Assembly (NCBI GenBank): GCA_002352425.1
Contig: DEIK01000059.1
Span: 39,556-52,902, forward strand
DNA: 13,347 bases
From: Rhodobacteraceae bacterium UBA2776
GTDB lineage: Bacteria; Pseudomonadota; Alphaproteobacteria; Rhodobacterales; Rhodobacteraceae
Direction of reading: 5' to 3'
A program made the translations under genes and the position numbers. The notes under the pieces were generated by a model. That model did not search any database and had not been told where the DNA came from. It was given only the letters and a program-made list of their open reading frames with translations. This document shows positions 1 to 6,596 of the stretch, one piece after another (position 1 is the stretch's first letter; each line of letters opens with the position of its first letter).

Positions 1-16
1 ACTGAGCTACAACCGC
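1..16 (-). tRNA. 5' end of a tRNA gene cut by the window edge (probably tRNA-Asp)
   Basis: Read on the minus strand, bases 16 to 1 give GCGGTTGTAGCTCAGT. This is a canonical tRNA start: a 7-nt 5' acceptor strand (GCGGTTG), the invariant TA at positions 8-9, the D-stem start GCTC, then AGT of the D-loop. The anticodon lies outside the window, so the isotype is inferred: tRNA-Asp genes of Rhodobacterales begin this way and often sit near tRNA-Val. A good promoter lies at the right distance upstream. That it is a tRNA is fairly certain; Asp is a guess from family knowledge. Confidence 0.7.
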
Positions 17-55
17 GCACTTTAACAAATCATCTTATCAACAATCTGTTTGGGC

Positions 56-84
56 GTTCTAGGGCTACGGGCGATAGGCGTCAA
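56..84 (-). promoter_or_regulatory. Sigma-70-type promoter of the partial tRNA
   Basis: On the minus strand TTGACG (79-84) is followed by a 17-nt spacer and TAGAAC (56-61). TTGACG matches the -35 consensus at five of six positions and TAGAAC matches the -10 at four of six. The predicted start is near base 49, giving a leader of about 33 nt to the tRNA at base 16. The second tRNA therefore does not need read-through from the phosphatase gene. Confidence 0.55.
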
Positions 85-130
85 GCGGTTCCGACAGCTT
101 TTCGCAAAATAGTTTTGGCTGCCTGTAAGA

Positions 131-715
131 TTAATCGCCCAGCTTGATTTGTTGACCGCCGCGCAGGTGATAAACACAGCCCTGCCCGCCCGTTAACGCC
201 GCACTGCCCGCCAAGTCCAGCCCCAACCACAGCCCGCGCAAAATATGCGACGTGACCCCGTGGGTGACAATGACCGTCGGCCCCGTCAAACCGTCTAAAA
301 ACGCGCTGCAACGCGCGGAAAGATCAGCATAAGTCTCGCCGGTTGGGTTCGCAAAGTACCAGCCAACGCCCCCGTCGCGCTGTGCAAAGACCTTTGGCCA
401 GCCCGCCTTGATCTCATGCTCGTAAAGGCCTTCCCATGCGCCCAACCTTAGTTCGACCAATCTGTCGTCAGTTTGATAGTCGCAGCCCAGAATTTCAGCC
501 ACAATACCCGCCGTCTGGCATGTGCGCCCCTGTGGACTGCTGAACACAGGCAGGGCACGGTTACCCTTAGTCTGCAATATTTCGCCCTGCGCACGGGCAT
601 GACGTTTTCCCAAATCGGTCAGCGGCGAATTCAGGCTGCCCTGATAGCGCCCTTCGCGATTCCATTCAGTTTGGCCGTGACGCAATACAAAAATTTCGGG
701 GTATTTGTCGGCCAT
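131..715 (-). CDS. Histidine phosphatase family protein (phosphoglycerate-mutase-like)
   Basis: A 194-residue cytosolic protein of the two-histidine phosphatase superfamily. The N-terminal motif LRHGQTEWN contains the phosphorylated histidine (H13) after R12. R64 (SSPQGRTCQTA), E88 (LVELRLGAWEG) and the second catalytic histidine H152 (VIVTHG) complete the phosphate pocket. The length fits small bacterial members, which dephosphorylate sugar phosphates, alpha-ribazole phosphate or other small metabolites; the substrate cannot be read from the sequence and no cobalamin genes are adjacent. The ATG at 713-715 was chosen because a longer in-frame reading would start inside tRNA-Val. The gene begins 26 nt after that tRNA, so it is probably read from the tRNA promoter. 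The ribosome-binding site is weak (AGCAGG just before ATG). No clear intrinsic terminator follows. Confidence 0.9.
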   Translation of the reverse strand: MADKYPEIFVLRHGQTEWNREGRYQGSLNSPLTDLGKRHARAQGEILQTKGNRALPVFSSPQGRTCQTAGIVAEILGCDYQTDDRLVELRLGAWEGLYEHEIKAGWPKVFAQRDGGVGWYFANPTGETYADLSARCSAFLDGLTGPTVIVTHGVTSHILRGLWLGLDLAGSAALTGGQGCVYHLRGGQQIKLGD

Positions 716-741
716 AGCCTGCTCACATAAAATAGGGGGAA

Positions 742-817
<76 letters not shown>

Positions 818-830
818 GATCTGTGGCGCG

Positions 831-859
831 GTTTAGCGCGACTTGGTTGGGGTGCGCAA
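831..859 (-). promoter_or_regulatory. Promoter of tRNA-Val
   Basis: On the minus strand TTGCGC (854-859) and CTAAAC (831-836) are separated by exactly 17 nt, and the predicted start lies only a few bases before the mature tRNA at 817. The -10 is poor against the enterobacterial consensus. The TTGCGC box recurs before the methyltransferase gene at 7206, which suggests a local -35 preference. Placement supports the call more than the match does. Confidence 0.45.
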
Positions 860-872
860 GCCCCTTTCACAC

Positions 873-897
873 AAAAACGCGCCTCTTTCGGGGCGCG
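873..897 (-). terminator. Intrinsic terminator of the HU gene
   Basis: In minus-strand RNA the stem CGCGCC (892-897) pairs with GGCGCG (878-883) around a short loop containing GAAA, followed directly by five U (873-877). It lies about 30 nt beyond the HU stop codon and separates HU from the tRNA-Val promoter. Confidence 0.8.
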
Positions 898-929
898 CTA
901 TGATTTTTATGACATCCGACCGGATTTGA

Positions 930-1322
930 TCAGGATTTTGCGTCCATTTTGACGACCATACCGCCCGCAGCGGCCTTTTGACGGCGCACCTTGGTGACCA
1001 TAACGGTGGCGTTTGGTTTGTCGATCACGCGTGTGACTTTCATTTTGCCAAATGGGTGCAGATTCAACTCTTCGCCATTGCCCAAGGCCTCGCCCAGAAC
1101 CGCCAACATCGCTTCGACAGTTGGTTTGGCGTCTTTCTTTTTGATGCCAGAACGTGCAACGACTCGGTCGATCAGCTCTTTTTTGCGCAATGTCGGCACA
1201 TCCTCAGCAACAGCAGCTACGGAAACCGCTGGTTTTGGTGCCTTTACGGCTTTCACGGCTGTGCGCTTTACCGGTGCCTTTTTCTTAACAGTGGTGGTGG
1301 TTTTCTTTGGTGTAGTCGCCAT
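930..1322 (-). CDS. HU/IHF-family DNA-binding protein with a basic N-terminal tail
   Basis: A 130-residue nucleoid protein. Residues 45-116 are the HU fold: the helical dimerisation part (LRKKELIDRVVARSGIKKKD, then AMLAVLGEAL) and the first beta strands (LNLHPFGKMKVTRV). Two features are unusual. Residues 1-44 form a Lys/Ala/Pro/Thr-rich tail (PKK, VKKKAPVKR, KAPKP) resembling histone H1 or Lys-rich HU extensions. The DNA-intercalating arm lacks the usual R-NP-TG signature and reads DKPNATVMVTKVRRQK instead. It is therefore a divergent HU rather than canonical HupB, though it sits downstream of lon, where hupB is often found. The start at 1322 is the first ATG after a purine-rich AAAAAAGGCG leader. 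It has its own candidate promoter and a strong terminator, so it is probably monocistronic. Confidence 0.88.
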   Translation of the reverse strand: MATTPKKTTTTVKKKAPVKRTAVKAVKAPKPAVSVAAVAEDVPTLRKKELIDRVVARSGIKKKDAKPTVEAMLAVLGEALGNGEELNLHPFGKMKVTRVIDKPNATVMVTKVRRQKAAAGGMVVKMDAKS

Positions 1323-1339
1323 AGCATTGATCGCCTTTT

Positions 1340-1360
1340 TTGTTTCTAGTTTGGAAACAA
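1340..1360 (-). promoter_or_regulatory. Inverted repeat in the HU 5' leader
   Basis: Perfect 7-bp arms TTGTTTC and GAAACAA flank a 7-nt centre, 18 bases before the HU start codon and directly before the A-rich Shine-Dalgarno tract on the minus strand. It could be an mRNA hairpin that modulates ribosome access or an operator downstream of the candidate promoter. It lacks the GC-rich stem and T-run order of a terminator for either strand. The function is unknown. Confidence 0.4.
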
Positions 1361-1372
1361 CATAGCTCTAAA

Positions 1373-1400
1373 AGGATAATTGCACCAGCATTGAACGCAA
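1373..1400 (-). promoter_or_regulatory. Candidate promoter of the HU gene
   Basis: TTGCGT (1395-1400) and TATCCT (1373-1378) on the minus strand are 16 nt apart, between the lon terminator and the HU leader. The match is only moderate. A 5-bp inverted repeat (TAGGT 1403-1407, ACCTA 1416-1420) lies just upstream. Some promoter is expected here because lon ends in a strong terminator. Confidence 0.3.
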
Positions 1401-1426
1401 TCTAGGTGAACATGTACCTATAATGC

Positions 1427-1454
1427 AAAAAGGGCGCCCGCAAAGGCGCCCTTT
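1427..1454 (-). terminator. Intrinsic terminator of lon
   Basis: Perfect 10-bp arms AAAGGGCGCC and GGCGCCCTTT (1429-1438 and 1445-1454) enclose a 6-nt loop. In minus-strand RNA they are followed by a U-run (1427-1431, partly within the stem). The hairpin starts 19 nt after the lon stop codon. Confidence 0.88.
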
Positions 1455-1473
1455 CAAAACCATTCGTCAAAGA

Positions 1474-3885
1474 TCAATGCGCTGTTGCGCCTGCATCCCC
1501 TGCTTTGTTGGCCAGGGCAGCCTTGGCCGCAGCCGCTTCCTCTGCGGCCTCGTCCCACTCAACCGCGACGGGTTCTGACACCAAGGCATGTTTGATCACT
1601 TCGGACACATGTGACACGGGGATGATTGTCAGCCCCTCCTTCACATTATCAGGAATTTCGACCAAATCTTTTTCGTTCTCGGCCGGGATCAACACAGTCT
1701 TGATGCCCCCGCGCAATGCCGCCAGCAGTTTTTCCTTCAAACCACCGATGGGCAGGACGTTACCGCGCAGCGTGACCTCGCCGGTCATGGCGATGTCCTT
1801 CTTCACGGCGATCCCGGTCAGAACAGAAACGATCGAGGTCACCATTCCGACACCAGCACTTGGCCCATCTTTGGGCGTCGCGCCTTCCGGGACGTGGACG
1901 TGGATGTCGATTTTCTCAAACTGCGGTGGCTTGATGCCGATTTGCGGGCTGATTGAACGCACGAACGAACTTGCCGCATCAATGCTTTCCTTCATCACGT
2001 CGCCCAGCTTGCCGGTGGTCTTCATCCGGCCCTTGCCTGGCAGTTTCAGCGCCTCGATCGACAGCAGTTCACCGCCCACCGACGTCCACGCCAGTCCAGT
2101 GACCACACCCACGTGGTCCTTTTCCTCGGCCAACCCGTAGCGGAACCGTTTAACCCCCAGATAATCCTCAAGGTTTTTCGTTGTAATGACGACTTCCTTT
2201 TCCTCATCCCGCACGATTTTGGTCACAGCTTTACGGGCCAATTTTGCGATTTCGCGTTCCAGATTACGCACGCCAGCCTCGCGGGTGTAGGTGCGAATGA
2301 TCTCTTTCAACGCCTTGTCTTTCAGCGCGAATTCACCTTTTTTCAACCCGTGATTTTTGACCTGTTTGTCGATCAAATGCTGCTTGGCGATCTCACTTTT
2401 CTCGTCCTCGGTGTAGCCCGACAGCGGTATGATTTCCATCCGGTCCAGCAATGGGCCTGGCATGTTATAGCTGTTGGCCGTGGTCAGGAACATCACGTCT
2501 GACAGGTCATATTCGACCTCCAGATAATGGTCCGTAAAGCTGCTGTTTTGTTCAGGATCCAATACCTCAAGCATCGCCGAGGCTGGATCGCCGCGGAAAT
2601 CCTGACCCATCTTGTCGATTTCATCGAGTAAGATCAGCGGGTTGGTGGTTTTTGCCTTTTTCAGTGCCTGAATGATCTTGCCGGGCATGGAGCCGATATA
2701 GGTGCGACGGTGGCCACGAATTTCGGACTCGTCACGTACCCCACCCAGCGAGATGCGAATAAATTCGCGTCCCGTGGCGCGAGCCACAGATTTACCAAGG
2801 CTGGTTTTACCCACACCGGGCGGGCCGACCAAACACAGGATCGGGCCCTTCAGTTTGCGCGAGCGTTGACCAACGGCCAGATATTCGACGATACGTTCTT
2901 TGACTTTTTCCAGACCGTAGTGATCATCATCCAGCACCTTTTGCGCCGCATTCAGATCCTTTTTCACCCGGCTACGCTTGCCCCACGGGATGCTCAGCAT
3001 CCAGTCCAGATAATTGCGCACAACCGTGGCTTCAGCTGACATGGGGGACATATTCTTTAGTTTTTTCATCTCGGCGTTGGCTTTTTCCAGCGCCTCTTTG
3101 CTCAGCTTGGTTTCGGCGATGCGGGCTTCCAACTCGGCAACTTCGTTTTGGCCCTCTTCGCCATCGCCAAGTTCCTTTTGGATCGCCTTCATTTGCTCGT
3201 TCAGATAATATTCGCGCTGTGTACGCTCCATCTGGCTTTTGACGCGGGTCTTGATCTTTTTCTCGACCTTAAGCACGGACATTTCACCCTGCATCAAGCC
3301 ATAGATTTTTTCAAGCCGATCTGCCACAGACAGGGTTTCCAACAACTCTTGCTTTTGTTCAACCTCGATGCCCAGATGGCCCGCCACCAGATCAGACAGC
3401 TTGTCGCTCTCGACCGCGTCGGCCACGGCAGACAATGCCTCCTCTGGGACGTTCTTTTTGATCTTGGCGTAACGCTCAAACTCGCTCCCGACCGAGCGCA
3501 CCAGCGCCTCGACGGTATCTTCATCACCAAGCGTTTCTTCCAGCGCCACAGCGCGGGCTTCAAAGTAGTGTTCATTTTCAATATAGTCGGTGATCTTGAC
3601 GCGCATGCGCCCCTCAACCAGCACCTTGACGGTGCCATCGGGCAATTTCAGCAGTTGCAGCACATTGGCCAACACGCCGACATTATAGATACCGTCTGAT
3701 TCCGGGTCGTCTTGCGATGGATCAACTTGGCTCGACAGCAGGATTTGCTTGTCGTCCACCATCACCTCTTCCAGCGCTTTGACGGATTTTTCGCGTCCTA
3801 CAAACAGCGGCACGATCATATGCGGAAACACCACGATATCGCGCAGAGGTAGGACGGGGTAAGATGTGCTTAAATGCTCGGTCAT
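1474..3885 (-). CDS. lon: ATP-dependent serine protease Lon (endopeptidase La)
   Basis: An 803-residue full-length LonA. It unfolds and degrades misfolded and short-lived regulatory proteins in the cytosol as a hexamer. The N-terminal substrate-binding LON domain covers about residues 8-205 (YPVLPLRDIVVFPHM near the start), then a coiled, charged linker to about 300. The AAA+ module has Walker A GPPGVGKT (354-361), Walker B LILLDEID (417-424), and a sensor/arginine region through about 580. The C-terminal protease domain holds the Ser-Lys dyad: S676 in GPSAGVGM and K719 in GGLKEKL, the same 43-residue spacing as E. coli S679/K722. An Ala-rich tail of about 30 residues (770-803) extends past the conserved domain. 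The ATG at 3885 has an AGGA Shine-Dalgarno 7 nt upstream. A heat-shock-type promoter and an intrinsic terminator make it a single-gene unit. Confidence 0.98.
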   Translation of the reverse strand: MTEHLSTSYPVLPLRDIVVFPHMIVPLFVGREKSVKALEEVMVDDKQILLSSQVDPSQDDPESDGIYNVGVLANVLQLLKLPDGTVKVLVEGRMRVKITDYIENEHYFEARAVALEETLGDEDTVEALVRSVGSEFERYAKIKKNVPEEALSAVADAVESDKLSDLVAGHLGIEVEQKQELLETLSVADRLEKIYGLMQGEMSVLKVEKKIKTRVKSQMERTQREYYLNEQMKAIQKELGDGEEGQNEVAELEARIAETKLSKEALEKANAEMKKLKNMSPMSAEATVVRNYLDWMLSIPWGKRSRVKKDLNAAQKVLDDDHYGLEKVKERIVEYLAVGQRSRKLKGPILCLVGPPGVGKTSLGKSVARATGREFIRISLGGVRDESEIRGHRRTYIGSMPGKIIQALKKAKTTNPLILLDEIDKMGQDFRGDPASAMLEVLDPEQNSSFTDHYLEVEYDLSDVMFLTTANSYNMPGPLLDRMEIIPLSGYTEDEKSEIAKQHLIDKQVKNHGLKKGEFALKDKALKEIIRTYTREAGVRNLEREIAKLARKAVTKIVRDEEKEVVITTKNLEDYLGVKRFRYGLAEEKDHVGVVTGLAWTSVGGELLSIEALKLPGKGRMKTTGKLGDVMKESIDAASSFVRSISPQIGIKPPQFEKIDIHVHVPEGATPKDGPSAGVGMVTSIVSVLTGIAVKKDIAMTGEVTLRGNVLPIGGLKEKLLAALRGGIKTVLIPAENEKDLVEIPDNVKEGLTIIPVSHVSEVIKHALVSEPVAVEWDEAAEEAAAAKAALANKAGDAGATAH

Positions 3886-3925
3886 TTTTTATCCTAGTTA
3901 TGTGGCCGACAACCACAAGCCCCTG

Positions 3926-3931
3926 ATTATA
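3926..3931 (-). promoter_or_regulatory. Perfect -10 hexamer upstream of lon (possible second promoter)
   Basis: The minus strand reads TATAAT about 41 nt before the lon start, inside CCTATATAATCAGG. No convincing -35 lies 16-18 nt upstream, so it would be a weak or activator-dependent housekeeping promoter in addition to the heat-shock-like one. A small inverted repeat GGCAG/CTGCC (3934-3944) sits just upstream. Confidence 0.3.
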
Positions 3932-3967
3932 TAGGCAGCCTGCCTGTCTCCAGTCTTTGGTCAATAG

Positions 3968-3996
3968 ACGTGGGGGTGCCCCGCCGTGTTTTCAAC
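3968..3996 (-). promoter_or_regulatory. RpoH (sigma-32)-like heat-shock promoter of lon
   Basis: On the minus strand GTTGAAA (3990-3996) and CCCCACGT (3968-3975) are 14 nt apart. The E. coli-type RpoH consensus is CTTGAAA, 11-16 nt, CCCCATNT, so each box differs at about one defined position. The predicted start is about 75 nt before the lon ATG. lon is a classical RpoH target, which makes the match more credible. The remaining intergenic sequence (3886-4144) contains no gene. Confidence 0.6.
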
Positions 3997-4144
3997 CATT
4001 GACCTGCCATACAGATTTTGGGGCAATGTGCCTTTCTGTGACGGGAGGGGCAAGCGAACAATTGGGTTTTATCATTAAAAAGCGTTGAAATCGTGAAATA
4101 AGGGTGAATTTCGTACATTTCAGGGGTGATTTTGTGCAAAATGG

Positions 4145-5272
4145 CTAAATTGGTTCAATATCACCCTGCGCGCGTTGTGCGTGGAATTCGATCTCGAACT
4201 TCGCAAATTCTTTGGCGGCGATCGCGGCCCGCATGCCAGCCATCAATTCCTGATAGTAATGCAAATTGTGCCATGTCATCAGCATTGATGCGATGATCTC
4301 TTGGGACTTGAAGACATGGTGCAGATAGGCGCGCGAATAGCCTTGGCAAGTCGGGCATGTGCAGGATTCGTCCAAGGGGCGCGGATCATCGCGGTGACGG
4401 GCATTTTTGATATTCAGCACACCATTGCGGGTGAAAATCTGCCCTGTGCGGCCAGAGCGGCTGGGCAGCACACAGTCAAACATATCAATGCCACGTTTCA
4501 CACCGCCAACCAGATCATCTGGCTTGCCGACGCCCATTAGATAGCGGGGTTTGTCGGTGGGCAGCATATCGGGGGCGTAATCCAAAACGTCAAACATGAC
4601 TTCCTGCCCCTCGCCCACGGCCAGTCCACCAACCGCATAGCCTTCAAACCCGATGGCTTTCAGCGCTTCGGCGCTTTCCTCGCGCTGATCCTTGAACACA
4701 CTGCCTTGCTGGATGCCGAACAGTGCGTGACCGGGCCTGTCGCCAAAAGCATCCCGCGAGCGTTGCGCCCATCGCATCGACATCTGCATGGATTTCAGCG
4801 CCACGTCTTGCGCCGCCGGATGCGGGGTGCATTCGTCAAAACACATAACAATGTCGCTGCCCAGCAGGCGTTGGATTTCCATAGAGCGTTCGGGCGTGAT
4901 CTCATGTTCGCTGCCGTCGATATGCGATTTGAACGTCACGCCGTTTTCCGACATTTTGCGCAGATCAGACAGGCTCATCACCTGAAACCCGCCGGAATCC
5001 GTTAGAATGGGACGATCCCAGTTCATGAATTTGTGAAGACCGCCAAGGTTGGCAATCCGCTCGGCCGTGGGGCGCAGCATCAGGTGATAGGTGTTGCCAA
5101 GCAGGATGTCGGCCCCCGTGGCGCGCACGCTTTCGGGCATCATCGCCTTAACTGTCGCCGCAGTGCCAACCGGCATAAAAGCGGGCGTGCGGATTTCACC
5201 ACGCGGGGTGGAGATTGCACCGGTGCGGGCCTTGCCGTCTGTCGCGGCCAGATCAAAGGAAAATTGTGTCAT
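4145..5272 (-). CDS. tgt: tRNA-guanine transglycosylase (queuine/preQ1 tRNA-ribosyltransferase)
   Basis: A 375-residue TIM-barrel enzyme that swaps G34 for preQ1 in tRNAs with GUN anticodons (Asp, Asn, His, Tyr), the committing tRNA step of queuosine synthesis. The acid/base aspartate D92 lies in TDSGGFQVMS and the nucleophile D266 in MFDCVLPSRSGRTG. The zinc site is C304, C306, C309 (CTCPTC) and H335 (MTWHNLHYY), with the same spacing as the Zymomonas enzyme. The start at 5272 gives MTQFSFDL and the usual length of 375. A GTG 14 codons upstream is open but adds a non-conserved PFAIPPSL segment. There is no good Shine-Dalgarno. TATGGC directly before the ATG, with TTGCAA 17 nt further up, could be a promoter for a nearly leaderless mRNA (inference). 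The stop codon is TAG. No clear terminator follows. Confidence 0.97.
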   Translation of the reverse strand: MTQFSFDLAATDGKARTGAISTPRGEIRTPAFMPVGTAATVKAMMPESVRATGADILLGNTYHLMLRPTAERIANLGGLHKFMNWDRPILTDSGGFQVMSLSDLRKMSENGVTFKSHIDGSEHEITPERSMEIQRLLGSDIVMCFDECTPHPAAQDVALKSMQMSMRWAQRSRDAFGDRPGHALFGIQQGSVFKDQREESAEALKAIGFEGYAVGGLAVGEGQEVMFDVLDYAPDMLPTDKPRYLMGVGKPDDLVGGVKRGIDMFDCVLPSRSGRTGQIFTRNGVLNIKNARHRDDPRPLDESCTCPTCQGYSRAYLHHVFKSQEIIASMLMTWHNLHYYQELMAGMRAAIAAKEFAKFEIEFHAQRAQGDIEPI

Positions 5273-5606
5273 GGCGTCGCCATATGCCAAGCTGGGGGGA
5301 ATTGCAAAGGGCACGCTTCGATTGGCAGACAGAGCGGCGCTTACTAAGGAACACTGGCATGGCTCGGAATCAAGGCGAAGCCGCCGAGTGATCGCCGGCC
5401 CGCCCCATCGGGTTGGCGATTTGTGGGGTGTGCAATGACTGGTGAGAGTGGAAAGACGTGGCAGAGATAAAGTGCCGAATTGATAGGTCGTCGCTAACCC
5501 GGCGGTCCGTCGCTCGCTCGGCTTGCGTATCTTTTCAGAAATGGGCAGGCAATTTCATTTCGTAAAGGCATTCAAGGGCAGCTCTGCGGACTTTGCTGCC
5601 GCTCGA
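5273..5606. other. Long gene-free stretch upstream of tgt, rich in inverted repeats
   Basis: No convincing coding region is seen on either strand. The segment contains a small nested inverted repeat (CTCGG near 5363 with CCGAG near 5384, enclosing GGCGAAGCC), the strong hairpin at 5391-5420, a GC-rich stretch around 5487-5525, and a GGCAGC/GCTGCC inverted repeat (5577-5582, 5595-5600) just after the DUF2867-like gene. A 65-codon plus-strand frame at 5523-5720 is open, but it runs antisense into the DUF2867-like gene and resembles nothing recognisable. Confidence 0.6.
5391..5420 (+). repeat. 12-bp hairpin upstream of tgt
   Basis: ATCGCCGGCCCG (5391-5402) and CGGGTTGGCGAT (5409-5420) pair over 12 positions around the 6-nt loop CCCCAT in plus-strand RNA. 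Ten pairs are Watson-Crick and two are G-U. In the minus strand, the sense of tgt, the two G-U pairs become A/C mismatches, so the stem is better preserved as plus-strand RNA. No T-run follows on either side, so it is not a standard terminator. Confidence 0.5.
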
Positions 5607-6092
5607 CTATTTGGTCACACCGCGTTGCAAGCGCTTGAGGTCGCCACGAACAATCCACCTATGAGCGACGCTAACAGGTATCATGTACGCATGCCCGAAA
5701 AAATTGTGCGCCCGAACTGATGATGTGATTGTGACAATGGGACCGTTAGTCGAAATACAGGTCATGACATCGAGATGACGGTCTCGCGCGGTCAGAACCA
5801 ACGATTTCTCATCAGAATACTCTACCAAGAAAAAATCTAAGTGGTCCCCGACGGTTACGACCTGCACCGCATTACCACTGAAGCCCTTGATTGGCTTCAC
5901 ACTAAACATGCCTGAAACTACGTCACGTACCCAAAACGCCAGTTTCAAAATAGGTTTAGGGTCTTCCATAATGAAATTCCAAGCCGCAAGAGGAGTAATT
6001 TCACGACACAACTGGACACTCTGAGTGTCGAAGTAATCCAACTCCGGTACGGGTTCGAGTATGCGGGCATTGGTATCGGCAAGGTTGATCAT
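5607..6092 (-). CDS. DUF2867-like hypothetical protein
   Basis: A 161-residue protein without signal peptide or clear membrane segment. It resembles DUF2867 proteins: PLAAWNFIMEDPKPILKLAF (34-53), an LDFFLVEYSDEKSLVLTARD strand region (85-104), and a C-terminal YMIPVSVAHRWIVRGDLKRL (136-155) like the family's conserved ending. The function of the family is not known to me. The start at 6092 is preceded by an in-frame TAA only 12 nt upstream and has no Shine-Dalgarno, so it may be weakly expressed or start internally. It is alone, flanked by repeat-like non-coding DNA on both sides, and looks like an accessory gene dropped between tgt and phhB. The coding call is good; the family name is from memory of motifs. 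Confidence 0.72.
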   Translation of the reverse strand: MINLADTNARILEPVPELDYFDTQSVQLCREITPLAAWNFIMEDPKPILKLAFWVRDVVSGMFSVKPIKGFSGNAVQVVTVGDHLDFFLVEYSDEKSLVLTARDRHLDVMTCISTNGPIVTITSSVRAHNFFGHAYMIPVSVAHRWIVRGDLKRLQRGVTK

Positions 6093-6099
6093 GAGCGCA

Positions 6100-6153
6100 C
6101 GTTAGCTGCGTCGCAGCATCTGGTAAAGTGGGCTCGAAGCTGTCGTTAGCTGC
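6100..6153. repeat. Direct repeat pair CGTTAGCTGC upstream of the DUF2867-like gene
   Basis: The 10-mer CGTTAGCTGC occurs at 6100-6109 and again at 6144-6153. The rest of the gap between phhB and the DUF2867-like gene (6093-6229) holds CGGCTTAGCCG near 6169-6179 within a longer imperfect hairpin, which could be a weak terminator for phhB, and no gene. Similar degenerate repeat-like sequence is familiar from Roseobacter intergenic DNA, but I cannot confirm family membership. Confidence 0.45.
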
Positions 6154-6229
6154 ATTTTTCAGAAACGGCGGCTTAGCCGATTTTCTCATTTTTATTTCGC
6201 CTGTCTGGTCTCACAAAATGGCCGAAATA

Positions 6230-6571
6230 TCAGCCCTTAGCGACCATCCGGTCAAACTTGGCCGCGCAGATGAAATCGTTTTGCGACAACCCGCCCGCAT
6301 CATGGGTGGTAAATTCAACCTCGCAATAACCCCAACCAAAGCGAACATCCGGATGATGCCCCTCTTGGTCGCCCAAGAACGCAGCCAGATTGGCGTGATA
6401 GACCGCTTTGGCAAAGCCCTTGAACTCCAATCGTCGCACCAATGCCGCCCCCGAATCCGCCAGTAACCAGTCCTCATGCAACTGATCCATCAAGGCGCTG
6501 GCCGCCTCGGCGCTCATGGCGTCAATACTGCCCGTGCAGGGCTCGCAGTGCTTGTCAGCGAATTCAGTCAT
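6230..6571 (-). CDS. phhB: Pterin-4a-carbinolamine dehydratase
   Basis: A 113-residue enzyme that dehydrates 4a-hydroxytetrahydrobiopterin, regenerating pterin cofactor after aromatic hydroxylation. The active-site signature is EGHHPDVRFGWGYCEVEF (70-87) with H72, H73 and P74, then H90 in TTHD and D99 in LSQNDF. The N-terminus carries a CEPC pair (9-12). A phenylalanine hydroxylase partner is not in the window, so it may serve another pterin pathway or have a second role as in other orphan PCDs. The ATG at 6571 follows a GGAGGG Shine-Dalgarno; the in-frame GTG one codon earlier is an alternative. It is transcribed divergently from sufT, with a promoter and an operator-like repeat cluster directly upstream. 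Confidence 0.92.
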   Translation of the reverse strand: MTEFADKHCEPCTGSIDAMSAEAASALMDQLHEDWLLADSGAALVRRLEFKGFAKAVYHANLAAFLGDQEGHHPDVRFGWGYCEVEFTTHDAGGLSQNDFICAAKFDRMVAKG

Positions 6572-6596
6572 CACGCAGATCCCTCCGTTAACACTT

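Noticed and set aside
3148..3699. 183-codon open frame opposite lon
   Set aside because: It is a mirror of the lon coding strand, caused by its codon bias; the lon frame contains every conserved motif.
5523..5720. 65-codon open frame on the plus strand
   Set aside because: It runs antisense into the 3' end of the DUF2867-like gene, has no Shine-Dalgarno and shows no recognisable motif.
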